Shown: piece after piece, positions 55,501-64,000 of the stretch
How positions within the stretch are numbered: the first letter of the stretch is position 1
Layout of the letters: each line of letters starts with the position of its first letter
From: JACMLD01 sp039915085
GTDB lineage: Bacteria; Bacteroidota; Bacteroidia; Chitinophagales; Chitinophagaceae
Assembly (NCBI GenBank): GCA_039915085.1
Contig: JBDSOC010000179.1
Coordinates: 1-64,000, forward strand
Length of the DNA stretch: 64,000 nucleotides
Reading direction: 5' to 3'
Translations under genes and position numbers: made by a program
The notes under the pieces: generated by a model
Databases searched by the model: none
What the model was told of the DNA's origin: nothing
What the model saw: only the letters and a program-made list of their open reading frames with translations

Positions 55501-55668
55501 ATTACCGGCAGTTTAAAAAATACGCTGGGACCACATTATAATAAACCCAGTCCGGGCCTTGTCTCTCCCTGGCACTGGCGCTATGTGTATAAACCAATTC
55601 CAGGCAAGGAATATGATTTATATGATTATGGGTTGATGGAGGATTTCCAGGTGGTAAGTTTTGAATAA
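52549..55668 (+). CDS. large GH106-like glycosidase (alpha-L-rhamnosidase type)
   Basis: 1039-aa exported enzyme (signal peptide ends near CHCYAQ). N-terminal TIM barrel with APLWVWNTKVTKEIID, GGVFVHPRPGL and WIYDENSYPSGFAGGHVP, typical of the GH106/alpha-L-rhamnosidase group; the Glu of YDENSYPSG is a catalytic candidate. The middle part contains a GATase-like and sandwich domain, and the C-terminal third is beta (jelly-roll/CBM-like, with LQLKAVVERSQLWEVFINGTKL). Paired with GH43, it may remove rhamnose and another side chain from pectin. Substrate inferred only. Confidence 0.72.
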   Translation: MNTGKIILLCFLACVNCHCYAQQTTNRNSFSYIKQQFAQPDKQFGSAPLWVWNTKVTKEIIDSMLTGFRQQSFGGVFVHPRPGLVTPYLGTEWLALWKYAMQKAKQLDLDIWIYDENSYPSGFAGGHVPAAMPASYNQAQMLTMQKINSLPDSKQYFIALEKQTDGSLKVVADKNKTSLGTYYIFKKEFYYTSPWYGGFSYVDLMVPGVTEKFLDITMRNGYEPIVGNEFGKTVKGIFSDEPNIESTNNKSIRWTPLLFSTFRQKWGYRLEENLPSLFEETGNWKKIRHNYHSVLLDLFIEYWSKPMNKYTTEKKLEWTGHYWEHEWPSPMHGPDNMAMYAWHQRPGIDMLFNQFNEYSHDAQFGNIRSVKELASVANQLGKKRTLSETYGGGGWELTFKDMKRLGDWEFVLGINTLNQHLAFMSLEGARKYDYPQSFTYHNPWWPYYGGLNKHFARISLALSTGKQKNTILILEPTTTAWMSYRYIDSPHITYRTGQDFQSFITRLEKAQVEYDLGSEDIIKRNGKVTGNQFIIGEAAYKTVVIPAGMENINSETFELLKHFKANGGQVLIFDTLQYVNGEKDKALEEFALKTVRFNGLSDLNYEVIEKYFTNNEIKFDIIDTTKTDLYHMRRITQDGQLIFLTNSSITNSAAGNFYIDAKEAMELNTQTGAISPYPSAKSGNGITIGYNLPEAGSLLLFVANKKSASQSLTAKGKNTMAGTVVLITSGSIKRLRPDILTLDFCDLKLKDTLLTRQYFYLAADYLFKYNGFNDGDPWNTSVQFKDQTITRDTFKAGTGFEVTYHFMIDTKSTNDLQLKAVVERSQLWEVFINGTKLQPNVNEWWLDKNFSVFGINAYTHDGENTIKLVAPRMSVYAEIQPVYITGNFNLAPDTAAWRIVPAQPIQMGSWKEQGMPLYGHEVIYAKSFEVKNTKIQYKIKPGKWKGTVGLLKVNGKQVAVLIGNETSLDITRYIQPGKNYAELIITGSLKNTLGPHYNKPSPGLVSPWHWRYVYKPIPGKEYDLYDYGLMEDFQVVSFE

Positions 55669-55745
55669 AGCAGGCAGCTAGAAAGTTAATTGGCTGTAGT
55701 GTAAACGTGTTAATGCACTCACGTTTCACCACTTGCAATTGACGC

Positions 55746-56492
55746 TTACAATCCGATTATCTTGAGAAATTCGTCTTTTTTTCTCCTGGATACATCTACA
55801 TAATTACCATTTTGCAATTCAATCTGGCCGCCATCACCTTTGATATAGCGTTTGATGTAGTTTAAATTGATGATATGTGAATGATGGGTCCGGAAGAAGA
55901 ATTCCTCTGGCAACAATTCTTCAAATTCTTTTAAAGTTTTGGAAGCCACAATTTTTGTTTTATTGCTAAAATAAATATTGGTGTAATTGCTATTGGCTTC
56001 CAGGTGAACCACTTCGTTAATATCATAAAAAAATAATCCTTCCAACGCAGGGATGGCCAGTTTATGCAATTGCATTTTAGGTTGCTGCATATTCTGGCGC
56101 AATAATTCAACCTGTTTTTTTACCTGTGTATGTTTAACATCCTGGATTTTCCCAACAGCTGCTTTTAATTCGTCAATATCTACCGGTTTTAGCAGATAAT
56201 CAAAAGCGGCAAAACGGATGGCTTTAATGGCATACTGATCATAGGCTGTGGTAAATATTATGTGAAAATTTTTTTCTTTGATTTCACTTAGCATATCAAA
56301 CCCATTCATACGCGGCATTTCAATATCCAGAAAAATTAGCCTTGGTTTATGATGCTCAATCAAAAAAATGCCTTCGGGTCCGTTATCAGCCTCCGCTACA
56401 ACTTCTATTTCCGGACAATAATCTGCCAGTTTTTGTTTAAGTGCCAGCCTGCCCTTGGCTTCATCGTCTATGATAATTGCTTTGTATGTCAT
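55746..56492 (-). CDS. LytTR-type response regulator
   Basis: 248-aa regulator: receiver (IIDDE at 7-11, phospho-acceptor Asp56 in FLDIEMPRMNG, Lys in LLKPVD), a helix linker, then a LytTR DNA-binding domain (YDINEVVHLEANSNYTNIYFSNKTK ... FFRTHHSHIINLNYIKRYIKGDGGQIEL). It starts 1 base after the stop of the LytS-type kinase gene, so the two are coupled. It would bind promoter repeats when phosphorylated. Confidence 0.92.
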   Translation of the reverse strand: MTYKAIIIDDEAKGRLALKQKLADYCPEIEVVAEADNGPEGIFLIEHHKPRLIFLDIEMPRMNGFDMLSEIKEKNFHIIFTTAYDQYAIKAIRFAAFDYLLKPVDIDELKAAVGKIQDVKHTQVKKQVELLRQNMQQPKMQLHKLAIPALEGLFFYDINEVVHLEANSNYTNIYFSNKTKIVASKTLKEFEELLPEEFFFRTHHSHIINLNYIKRYIKGDGGQIELQNGNYVDVSRRKKDEFLKIIGL

Positions 56493-56493
56493 G

Positions 56494-58302
56494 TCATACT
56501 ATATTTAACTTAACCTGTATTTTTGTACCCGTGGCTTTCTTATTCTCATAAAGATCGGTAATCTGCACCGATGGCGCCACTTCTTTATTAAATAATTTGA
56601 CACGCTCATAACTCATTTCAAGGCCATACGAGTTTCCTTTGCCGGTATGTATTTGTGACGAAGCCGCCATGCCTATGCCATTGTCGGTAATGGTATAAAC
56701 GATCTGGCTATCGGTTTTTGAAATATTAACACATAGCACTCCCCTGTTATCACTCTTATTACGCAGGCCATGTATTATAGCGTTCTCTACAAACGGCTGA
56801 ATAATGAGGGGCGGAACCTTATAATCACTGTTCATCAGCTCTTCATCAATTAACAGTTCGGTAATGAATTTTTTTTCACTCCGCTGTTCTTCCATCTCAA
56901 TGTATAATTTAAGTGTTTCAATGTCTTTCGAAAAAGTTACAATATGCTGTTTGCTGCTATCCAGCACATTCCGCATAAGTTTCGCGAATTTACCCAGGTA
57001 CATGGTGGCATTGTATTTATCATTGCTTTGTATAAAGGCATCAATACTATTTAAACTGTTAAATATAAAATGAGGATTCATTTGTGATCGCAGCACCTGC
57101 ATTTGCTTTTCCGCTATATTTTGTTTCAGCAGCGATTCAGTATTCCGCTTGCTGCTCTGTATTGATTTGTAAATAAAGAACGCGACTACAATAATGAGCA
57201 GTAAAGAAAGCAGCACTGCCAGTAACAATCCATTTTTTATAGCCAGTTCTTTATCCTGCAATTGCGTAAACTCTTTTAAATGTGCATTTTCTATTTCCTG
57301 TCTTTTTACCATCCATTCCGTCTCCTTAATTACTACGTTGCGCCGGTTGTTTTCAGAGAACAGGGAATCGGCAGTGGTACGGTATATTTTATAAAAGGCT
57401 GCAGAGGAATCCCTGTCATTCTTTTCATCATATGCAAAAGACATCTCGTGCGCCGTATTGGATATTTTTTCCAGGCTTTTTGTTTCGCTGGCGATCCTTA
57501 AGGCTTTTTTCAGCAACGAAAGTTTTTCATTTGTACCGATGTTTCTTAAATAATGAACCTGCGCCATGTATCCTTCATATTCATTCAGGGGGTGATCGTT
57601 CCGTTTAGACTCATTGATGGCATAATTAAAATAATACAGGGCTGAATCTGCCTGGTTATTGATGGCATAAAGTTTTCCAAAACCAAGATAATACTGCATA
57701 ATAAGGGAGCTGTCCCTGGAAAGAACAGCATAAGGTAACCCGCGCAGCAGGTTGTTTTTGGCACTATCGTACAATTTTTCTTCCAGGTCACATTTCTGCA
57801 GTAACTCATAATTAATTCCTACGCCAATCCATCTTTCTATTTTTATATTAACATCGATGGCTTCCCGCGCATACTGCCGGCATTTGGCAAAGTCTTTTAG
57901 GGTTTTAAAATTCTCCCCGATATTATTCAGTGAAGTTGATTTTAACCGCAGGTCACCGCAGGAGTCTGCATACCCGATTGCGCTGAAAAAGGCTTTATTA
58001 CTGGCTTCAAAATTGGCCGATTTATTGAACAAAACGCCCAGGTTGACCTGTGCCAGGCCTTTGCCAAAAAGGAAATGCATGCTATCGCTGTAGTATGATA
58101 CTTTATCGTAGTAGGCAAATGATTGCTTCAGATTTTCATCAACGCTCCGCCAGCTGATCCGGTGCAGTGTGATGATGTATTGTGAATCAATTTTGGGATG
58201 ATTTTTTATCCAGTTAAGCAGGCTGTCTACAGTTTTATTTTGCGCAACCAGTCCCTGCACAAATCCATTTATGAGTATAACAAGAACAACGATTTTTTTC
58301 AT
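56494..58302 (-). CDS. TPR-sensor histidine kinase of the LytS type
   Basis: 602-aa exported-sensor kinase: signal peptide, TPR-like repeats (about 60-300), a coiled coil, TM helix (~357-377), and a His_kinase domain with phospho-acceptor His411 in QMNPHFIFNSLNSIDAF, typical of LytS/YehU proteins, and a HATPase part (PPLIIQPFVENAIIHGL; DNGIGM). It pairs with the LytTR regulator immediately downstream. Together with the two other TPR kinases in this window it shows expansion of the same sensor layout. Confidence 0.9.
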   Translation of the reverse strand: MKKIVVLVILINGFVQGLVAQNKTVDSLLNWIKNHPKIDSQYIITLHRISWRSVDENLKQSFAYYDKVSYYSDSMHFLFGKGLAQVNLGVLFNKSANFEASNKAFFSAIGYADSCGDLRLKSTSLNNIGENFKTLKDFAKCRQYAREAIDVNIKIERWIGVGINYELLQKCDLEEKLYDSAKNNLLRGLPYAVLSRDSSLIMQYYLGFGKLYAINNQADSALYYFNYAINESKRNDHPLNEYEGYMAQVHYLRNIGTNEKLSLLKKALRIASETKSLEKISNTAHEMSFAYDEKNDRDSSAAFYKIYRTTADSLFSENNRRNVVIKETEWMVKRQEIENAHLKEFTQLQDKELAIKNGLLLAVLLSLLLIIVVAFFIYKSIQSSKRNTESLLKQNIAEKQMQVLRSQMNPHFIFNSLNSIDAFIQSNDKYNATMYLGKFAKLMRNVLDSSKQHIVTFSKDIETLKLYIEMEEQRSEKKFITELLIDEELMNSDYKVPPLIIQPFVENAIIHGLRNKSDNRGVLCVNISKTDSQIVYTITDNGIGMAASSQIHTGKGNSYGLEMSYERVKLFNKEVAPSVQITDLYENKKATGTKIQVKLNIV

Positions 58303-58391
58303 AACTGATAAATGAGATAATTTTTCCGGTATATTATACCAGCGTACATCATTATTCTATCTTAAAAAATTACAGTTATTTTGTATAAGCC

Positions 58392-59264
58392 TCAATGTAC
58401 TTGTTTCAAATACAAATGAATGGCTTTTAATTCATCGTCTGTAAATGTAAAAAATTTCCAGGGCATGGCATCATCCAATGCTTTGCCTTCTGGTGTTTTA
58501 CCAGTGCGCAAAGCCGCTATAAAACCTTCGGTCTGCCAATTACCGGGATGCCCTGTGGCACTGATATCCGGAATAGGTGGCTGATTTGGTTCGTGCGCCG
58601 GACCGCCTTTCATATTATTGCCATGACAACCCCTGCAGGTAGTGGCCAGGTAAGTTCCGTATTCTGCTGTTATTCCGGGTTGTATTTTATCTTTGAAAAC
58701 AGCATTGTGATCAATCATTTCCGCAGGCAGCAAAGGATATTTATTCAAAAATGTCAGTACTCTTCCCAAAGGTTTTAATGAATGGGCCGGTATTGTTTTA
58801 TCAACCGGTGGAAAACTTTTTACAAAACTTATAAGCTCCCCCATTTCCTGGTTAGAAATGTGGTAGATCTCATGTGATGGCATAAACCAGACGGATTTAT
58901 TATCTTTTTTTAACCCATGACGCAATACGCGTATCCAGTCCTCATCTGTAAAATCAATACCGCCTTTACCACTTGTTATGTTGGCTGAATACAATATGCC
59001 TACCGGTGTTTTTTCATCCAAAAAAGCCCTTCCACCACCAAGATTTGCACCATGACAACCTATACAGCCCCTGTTCTCAGCAATATGCTTGCCGGCCATA
59101 TAAGACACCGGGTCAGCAGGTATGGTAAGTTTTTGCAGTGTTACCGAATAAACTTTATTGATTCTTGCTTCTGTTTTAAAATAAACAATGGCATACAATA
59201 TAATAACAATAGCAAGCAGGCTGCCCAGTGTTATCATTGTCCATTTAAGAATTTTCTTTAGCAT
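58392..59264 (-). CDS. dihaem cytochrome c family protein
   Basis: 290-aa membrane-anchored periplasmic cytochrome with an N-terminal TM helix (8-29). Two haem-c attachment sites: CIGCH (67-71) and CRGCH (210-214). Likely Met axial ligands are near residues 128 (VWFMPSHEI) and 265 (DDAMPWKFF). Related proteins serve as electron carriers to terminal oxidases or with exported sugar dehydrogenases. No oxidase gene is adjacent. A single gene. Confidence 0.85.
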   Translation of the reverse strand: MLKKILKWTMITLGSLLAIVIILYAIVYFKTEARINKVYSVTLQKLTIPADPVSYMAGKHIAENRGCIGCHGANLGGGRAFLDEKTPVGILYSANITSGKGGIDFTDEDWIRVLRHGLKKDNKSVWFMPSHEIYHISNQEMGELISFVKSFPPVDKTIPAHSLKPLGRVLTFLNKYPLLPAEMIDHNAVFKDKIQPGITAEYGTYLATTCRGCHGNNMKGGPAHEPNQPPIPDISATGHPGNWQTEGFIAALRTGKTPEGKALDDAMPWKFFTFTDDELKAIHLYLKQVH

Positions 59265-59543
59265 AATACATGAATTGACGGGAGGGGTTATAATTGATTA
59301 CAAAAAGAATAATTTTTATTCCTTTTTTTGACTACTGTATATAAAATGATCTTTATTACATACTATGACCCAATCGGGAAGTTAAGGAAAAACACATTTT
59401 ATCAGTTGGTTAAGGCTCCGGGTGTTTCAGTGTAAAGAACATACTGTCAACGGTTAATCAAACCTTTATTGAGCGGTTCACATAAACCAGTTAGCAGGCG
59501 GCTGCTTTGTACTCAATTATTATGCAGGCGCTGCAATTTTATC

Positions 59544-60440
59544 TTAGCGCATGGTAAATGGCTCCATCAATTCAATCCTTGTTCCATCAGGATCAAACAA
59601 ATTTAGCTGCCAGCGGTTATTACGCCCTATTCTTGGTGGTGCTACGGGGTAACCTGTTTTTTGCGCCCTTGCACCAAGTATATCAACCGCCTGTTGCATA
59701 TCCGGAACCATTAATGCTATATGATGCATGCTTCCGAGCTGCTGACGGTTTACCAGGCCGTTAACCAGCATGTATTCAAGATAATCAGTTCCTTCCGGGA
59801 CCCGCATATTTATCCAGCTGGTAATACTATCATTTGATCCGCCCCGCCATATTTCTGAAAATCCGAGTACATCTGCATAAAATACATTTGCAGCCTGCGT
59901 ACTGGCAATGGTTAATCCTGCATGCAGTATACGCCGGGAGATTGCAGGAGCCTGCAATTCATTCTGCGATTGCCCTTTTGCGTTAGCAACAGGCTGCACA
60001 AATATAACCAGGTGTTTATCGGGATCATGAACTGCAAAAGAAAGAATTCCCGGTTCCTTGTTCACAGCAGCCGGAACAACCACAGACTTGGATTGCAGGT
60101 ACAGGCGCAGCCCTTCAGCATCCGTTGTTTGAAAAGCAATGCCAATCAATCTTTCATCCTGCCCCGCAGGTAAATCATCCTGTAGTCTTATAAGTTGCCG
60201 CTGGTTTACCCGTGCATCAAAAAAATGCGTATTGTTGCCACCCATTGATTTGGCCGGTACTATATTATAACCCATTAATGAATTATAAAAAACACCTGCT
60301 TTTTTCATATCGCTAACCTGCAGTTGCACAAAAGCAATACCAGTAATGGGAGGACGTTGTTGTGCATTGCTGACAGGAAGCAGGCTGACAAACAAAATAA
60401 AAAAAACAAACAGGCATTTTTTCAGGCAGGAACCGTTCAT
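59544..60440 (-). CDS. exported VOC-superfamily protein with two glyoxalase-like modules
   Basis: 298-aa exported protein (signal peptide ends near VSNAQQ) with two VOC modules: the first begins GIAFVQLQVSDMKKAGVFYNSLMGYNIV, the second GLTIASTQAANVFYADVLGFSEIW. The second module ends in the usual NLFDPDGTRIELMEP. Metal residues (His, Glu) are plausible but not all can be assigned. It follows the SusD gene in the same direction, separated by a perfect 17-bp hairpin, so it may belong to the SusCD transcription unit. Substrate unknown. Confidence 0.75.
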   Translation of the reverse strand: MNGSCLKKCLFVFFILFVSLLPVSNAQQRPPITGIAFVQLQVSDMKKAGVFYNSLMGYNIVPAKSMGGNNTHFFDARVNQRQLIRLQDDLPAGQDERLIGIAFQTTDAEGLRLYLQSKSVVVPAAVNKEPGILSFAVHDPDKHLVIFVQPVANAKGQSQNELQAPAISRRILHAGLTIASTQAANVFYADVLGFSEIWRGGSNDSITSWINMRVPEGTDYLEYMLVNGLVNRQQLGSMHHIALMVPDMQQAVDILGARAQKTGYPVAPPRIGRNNRWQLNLFDPDGTRIELMEPFTMR

Positions 60441-60452
60441 GACTGTAACTAT

Positions 60453-60496
60453 TTAATTGAACGATGCAGCCCTTTACGACTGCATCGTTCAATTAA
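60453..60496. repeat. perfect 17-bp hairpin between susD and the VOC gene
   Basis: TTAATTGAACGATGCAG (60453-60469) and CTGCATCGTTCAATTAA (60480-60496) pair perfectly around a 10-base loop. The T-run (GATAGTATTTTTTT) lies on the plus-strand side, so it is not a standard terminator for the minus-strand operon. Confidence 0.75.
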
Positions 60497-60526
60497 GATA
60501 GTATTTTTTTAGTTACGCCCGGGCTT

Positions 60527-61825
60527 TTAAAACAGCGGATCTTTAGGCGTATTGGGATTACTGTCTCTTTCCCGGAATGGGTAAGGAAGTAAATTACGCT
60601 TGCGTTCAGTATCAGGCCTTCCAAATCTTCTCATGTCTTCCAGCTTCATGCCGGATAAATACAATTCAATAGAACGGTTACGGTAAATCTGGATAAGCAC
60701 ATCAGCCTGTGTGACTGGTGCTACAGCAGGCAAATCGGCACCAAGGCCAAGTGGATCGGCAGCAGGTTTTTTAGTTACCACCTTGTTCAGCTCGGCAATT
60801 GCATTTACAAGGTCAGGAGTTGCCTGCCGGGCGTAGGCTTCTGCTTTTATCAGCGTCATTTCACCGGGAAAATATATGGGAATAGCGCTTGCGGCTGCTA
60901 TCCAGAATCCGTTTAACCTGTACCGGGGATTGATGGTAGCGTTGATGGTTGTATAAAATGGTATACGCTTATCCGCCAAATCAGGCGCAATGCTAACGGG
61001 AAGGCCCAGGGTAGAATCTACAGGCTGGTATAAGTTGTTGGTAGACGTGGCAGTATTATACACCGGGTTTGGAGTGGCCGCTTCAAAATTAAAAGTCGAT
61101 TTTTTCGTAAGATCGACGACATTGGCAGCAGCCAGTGCGGCGGCATAATTACCTGCAAAAAGCGAGTACCTGGCCTTTAAAGCATTTAATGTATTTACGA
61201 TATCGACACCGGGCGGCATATCGGTCAAAAAACCAGCGCTGATGGCATTGGCGCTGATGGCTGCCTGCGCCTTTTCAATTGCAGTAATCGCTTTATTGAA
61301 ACCCTGCACACGGTCGATGAATGTGGTAGCTGTAGTGCCTACAGTATCGGGCACTTTTTCCCAGAGCATAGAAAGGCTTCCGATAGAAAGCGCTTTAATA
61401 ATGGTAGCATAACCAATTAACCCGCTGGCATATCCTTTGTCGCCAAGTTGCGCTGCGCCGTTAATAACATTATTGGCATCATAGATACACTTGTTGGCGG
61501 TAGTCCAGATATTGCCGAGCAACGCATTGGTACCATCTACTGCTGCACCGCCCGTTGTAAGTTGTAGTTCCGACGTATTACCGGCATTTAATAAAAATGT
61601 TTCAGCGGTAACCAGTCCATTGGCATCTGACACACCCGGCGCTACGTTCAGCGAATAGGTTCGTTGTATACCGATAGCGGTCCCCATTAATCCTTTTGAG
61701 GAATTCAATACCTGCGCCGAAGTGGCTGCATTTGGATTGGAATAGTTTTTTTTGCAACCTGTACCCACTGATAACAACATCAGCGCAAATACCGGGTATA
61801 TTGCTATTTTAATTATTTTTTTCAT
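60527..61825 (-). CDS. SusD/RagB-like nutrient-uptake lipoprotein
   Basis: 432-aa outer-membrane lipoprotein (lipobox GTGC, Cys24). It has the tetratricopeptide-like helical layout and the C-terminal SusD signature (QIYRNRSIELYLSGMKLEDMRRFGRP). It caps the TonB-dependent SusC barrel and binds oligosaccharide or peptide at the surface. The gene starts 18 bases after the SusC stop. Ligand not inferable from sequence. Next to it are VOC and cytochrome genes, not glycosidases. Confidence 0.9.
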   Translation of the reverse strand: MKKIIKIAIYPVFALMLLSVGTGCKKNYSNPNAATSAQVLNSSKGLMGTAIGIQRTYSLNVAPGVSDANGLVTAETFLLNAGNTSELQLTTGGAAVDGTNALLGNIWTTANKCIYDANNVINGAAQLGDKGYASGLIGYATIIKALSIGSLSMLWEKVPDTVGTTATTFIDRVQGFNKAITAIEKAQAAISANAISAGFLTDMPPGVDIVNTLNALKARYSLFAGNYAAALAAANVVDLTKKSTFNFEAATPNPVYNTATSTNNLYQPVDSTLGLPVSIAPDLADKRIPFYTTINATINPRYRLNGFWIAAASAIPIYFPGEMTLIKAEAYARQATPDLVNAIAELNKVVTKKPAADPLGLGADLPAVAPVTQADVLIQIYRNRSIELYLSGMKLEDMRRFGRPDTERKRNLLPYPFRERDSNPNTPKDPLF

Positions 61826-61843
61826 AATAAATCTTTTTATGGG

Positions 61844-64000
61844 TTAAAAGGATGCCTTGATACCGAAGCTGAAAGTTTTTGGAATAGGTACCGCACCAAA
61901 ATCAATTCCTCTTAATATGGTACTCTGCCCGCCTGCATTTACTTCAGGATCGTATCCTTTATAATTATCCCAGCTGATTAAATTCCGGCCGCTGAAACTG
62001 ATACTGATATTACTGATGCTTTTTACTTTGCCAAAATCATAGCTGAGAGACAGTTCACGCAGTTTCACATAAGCGCCGTTATCAACCCTCCATTCTTCTA
62101 TAGCATATACTGAGGCTACATAACCGCGTGGTACCTGGCCCAGGTCTTCCTGTTCAGCAACTTTTCCATTGCCTACCCCCTGCCTTGTTCTCCAGTCAGC
62201 ATTCCATACATCTGCTCCCTGTAATGCATCCAGTTGAATGCGAAGGCCAAATTTTTTATATGTGATTTCATTTACAAGGCTGCCCGTATAATCAGGGTTG
62301 GGATTGCCCACTATTTTACGAAGCGTCGCACCGGTAGGCAAACCGTTTGCGCCCCTGCCCGGTGTATATGCCAGTACACTATTTTGTACGCCCAGTTCTG
62401 TGGTGAGCAGGCCGGCCGCCGTTTTTACAAGTTCCCCGTTATTAGCAGCAAAAAAAGTTCCGTAGAATACGCCAATGGGCTGTCCCTGTATGATTGCTAC
62501 CGGTGCGCCTGCATTGGTGCTCAACAAGTTCAGCGCCTGGCCGATATCAATAGCCTTATTGCGGTTATGGTTGTAGATAGCCGTTATATCCCACCTGAAA
62601 TCTTTGCTGGCAACCGGCGCTCCTGTCAGCACAATTTCAAAACCTTTATTTTCCAGTGATCCGAAATTATCCTGCAGGCTTGAGAAACCGGATGTCGGCG
62701 CGATAAAACGGTTAATAAGAAGATCTTTTACTTTTTTATTGTATACGTTTACGGTAAGGCCCAAGCGATTGGAAAAGAATGCCAGGTCAGCACCAAATTC
62801 CAGTTCCTGCTGCCTTTCGGGTTTCACATTTTCATTGGCAAGCGTAGAACTGGACGTAAGCGATGTTCTTCCGATAAACGAAGTAGCCGCATAGGCATTA
62901 AACCTTGAGTAAGCGCCGATGCCCGTAAGGTTACCACTCTCGCCATAAGCAATGCGAAGTTTGAACAAATCCCACCATTTGGATACGCCCAGCTTTTCCC
63001 AGAAATCTGTTCCTGAAATAACATAACTGGCGCTCGCTTTGGCATACACCTGGTTACGCTGGTTTTCACCAAAAACCGAAGAGCCATCCAGCCGTACTGC
63101 ACCCGTTAAAAATAAATGATTACGGTATTTAAAATTTTGCTGAACGAATGCCCCTGAAACAGATATTTCACTGCGGTCATCGGTTCCCGGTATAATAGTA
63201 CTGGCGCCATTTACTGTTTGAACGAAAGGCGCCAGTCCCCTTCCCTGCGATAAAATAAAATTGTTTTTTTCATATTGCTGCGAGAAGCCAACCTGTGTTA
63301 CTGAATTGACAGATTTTGTGATATCGATATTATAGGTTGCATTCAAATCATGATTGATAGCAAAGAAATTATTGGTGGCTGCACTGGCATACCCGTTTTG
63401 TGTTGGGTCAAGCGTTGGACCGCCACCCCAGAATGCAGTACTTACGTTATACGCAAACGGTGGAATATAGGTACTTCCGTTCTGGGCGTAGTTATCAATA
63501 CCCATTGTGTAATCAATGCTCAGGTGCTCTATGGGTTTTAGTTTAAAACCGAGATTGGCAATTACACGGTTGGTTGTTTGTTTCTGTTTTATATCTTCAA
63601 TAACAGATACCGGGTTGGCCCTGCCACGCTCTCCTACTGCCTGTATATTTCCCAATGCATCTCTTTGCTGTATGTTATGAAAGTTACCAATGATGGTAAC
63701 CGAATTCATGGGCGAATAAAAGGAATTGCCATCCGGTTTTTCATTGGCGGTACTGTTTACATAATTCAATCCAATGTTAAAACTCATCCATTTATTAAGT
63801 GTCTGTTCAACGTTGCTTCTAAAACTGAAACGTTGAAAATCGGTATTCTTTACTATACCCTGGTTAAAAAAGTATGAGCCGGAAACATAGTATTTTGTTT
63901 TATCGGTACCCCCGCTAACTGACACGGTATTGTCTGTACCCAATGCACTGCGAAAAATATAATCCTGGTAATCATACCGTGTAACCGGCGTAGTGGTAAT
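61844..64000 (-). CDS. SusC/RagA TonB-linked outer-membrane protein, N-terminus beyond the window
   Basis: C-terminal ~718 residues of a SusC-type barrel; the frame stays open through base 64000, so the TTG at 63943 is internal. Typical segments are GTDNTVSVSGGTDKTKYYVSGSYF, KPERQQELEFGADLAFFSNRLGLTVNVYNK and a final outer-membrane strand ending FSFGIKASF. The plug, TonB box and CNA-B-like N-terminal domain lie outside the window. It works with the adjacent SusD for energised uptake of a glycan or similar nutrient. Confidence 0.93.
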   Translation of the reverse strand: MTTTPVTRYDYQDYIFRSALGTDNTVSVSGGTDKTKYYVSGSYFFNQGIVKNTDFQRFSFRSNVEQTLNKWMSFNIGLNYVNSTANEKPDGNSFYSPMNSVTIIGNFHNIQQRDALGNIQAVGERGRANPVSVIEDIKQKQTTNRVIANLGFKLKPIEHLSIDYTMGIDNYAQNGSTYIPPFAYNVSTAFWGGGPTLDPTQNGYASAATNNFFAINHDLNATYNIDITKSVNSVTQVGFSQQYEKNNFILSQGRGLAPFVQTVNGASTIIPGTDDRSEISVSGAFVQQNFKYRNHLFLTGAVRLDGSSVFGENQRNQVYAKASASYVISGTDFWEKLGVSKWWDLFKLRIAYGESGNLTGIGAYSRFNAYAATSFIGRTSLTSSSTLANENVKPERQQELEFGADLAFFSNRLGLTVNVYNKKVKDLLINRFIAPTSGFSSLQDNFGSLENKGFEIVLTGAPVASKDFRWDITAIYNHNRNKAIDIGQALNLLSTNAGAPVAIIQGQPIGVFYGTFFAANNGELVKTAAGLLTTELGVQNSVLAYTPGRGANGLPTGATLRKIVGNPNPDYTGSLVNEITYKKFGLRIQLDALQGADVWNADWRTRQGVGNGKVAEQEDLGQVPRGYVASVYAIEEWRVDNGAYVKLRELSLSYDFGKVKSISNISISFSGRNLISWDNYKGYDPEVNAGGQSTILRGIDFGAVPIPKTFSFGIKASF

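Overview
The window looks like a chromosomal stretch from a plant- or soil-polysaccharide-degrading member of the Bacteroidota, most likely Chitinophagaceae. The evidence is a SusC/SusD pair, a type IX secretion C-terminal sorting domain, many exported glycoside hydrolases, several TPR-histidine kinases, Bacteroidota-type promoters (one TTT-N19-TAnnTTT example), almost no Shine-Dalgarno sequences and an AT-rich, lysine-rich gene style. The genus is inference. I recognised no rRNA, tRNA, CRISPR array, complete insertion sequence or phage.

Layout. 1-7.9 kb: a sugar-acid operon with a truncated 2-dehydro-3-deoxygalactonokinase (dgoK), the matching phosphate aldolase, an ExuT-like MFS permease, three enolase-superfamily dehydratases (one clearly DgoD-like) and a secreted putative glycosidase. 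All three dehydratases carry N-terminal twin-arginine-like leaders, suggesting that dehydration happens outside the cytoplasm, before import. 7.9-10.5 kb: a YcaQ-type DNA glycosylase and four small genes. 10.5-17.7 kb: a PL8 polysaccharide lyase, a large caspase-TPR-TM-MORN protein with an EACC1-like N-terminus, a ScyD/ScyE-like propeller lipoprotein and a small membrane protein. 17.8-19.8 kb: GRP-type sugar transporter and ribokinase. 20-30.4 kb: GHL6-like glycosidase, CBM6-like lipoprotein, leaderless HtrA-like protease, histone-H1-like protein, GH92 mannosidase, and a DUF1080/esterase/sugar-isomerase set that recalls 3-keto-sugar metabolism.

30.4-35.7 kb is a signalling island: two related histidine kinases in tandem, a CheY-like receiver and a receiver fused to a class III nucleotidyl cyclase with the adenylate-type catalytic residues. 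35.8-44.1 kb holds housekeeping and small genes (SnoaL-like lipoprotein, HD phosphohydrolase, YitT, HAD, DJ-1/PfpI, GH18, basic protein, T9SS cargo). 44.5-47.1 kb is a NarL-type TPR kinase/regulator pair. 47.2-55.7 kb holds a formylglycine-generating-enzyme homologue, a GH127-type enzyme, a beta-helix gene remnant, GH43 and a GH106-like enzyme. 55.7-58.3 kb is a LytS/LytTR pair, followed by a dihaem cytochrome c, an exported VOC protein, SusD and a SusC truncated by the window edge.

The genes most worth following are the exported sugar-acid dehydratase pathway, the EACC1-like caspase-MORN protein, the cyclase signalling island, and two short transcription units (27.2 kb and 38.6 kb) each with a tiny open frame followed by a strong hairpin.
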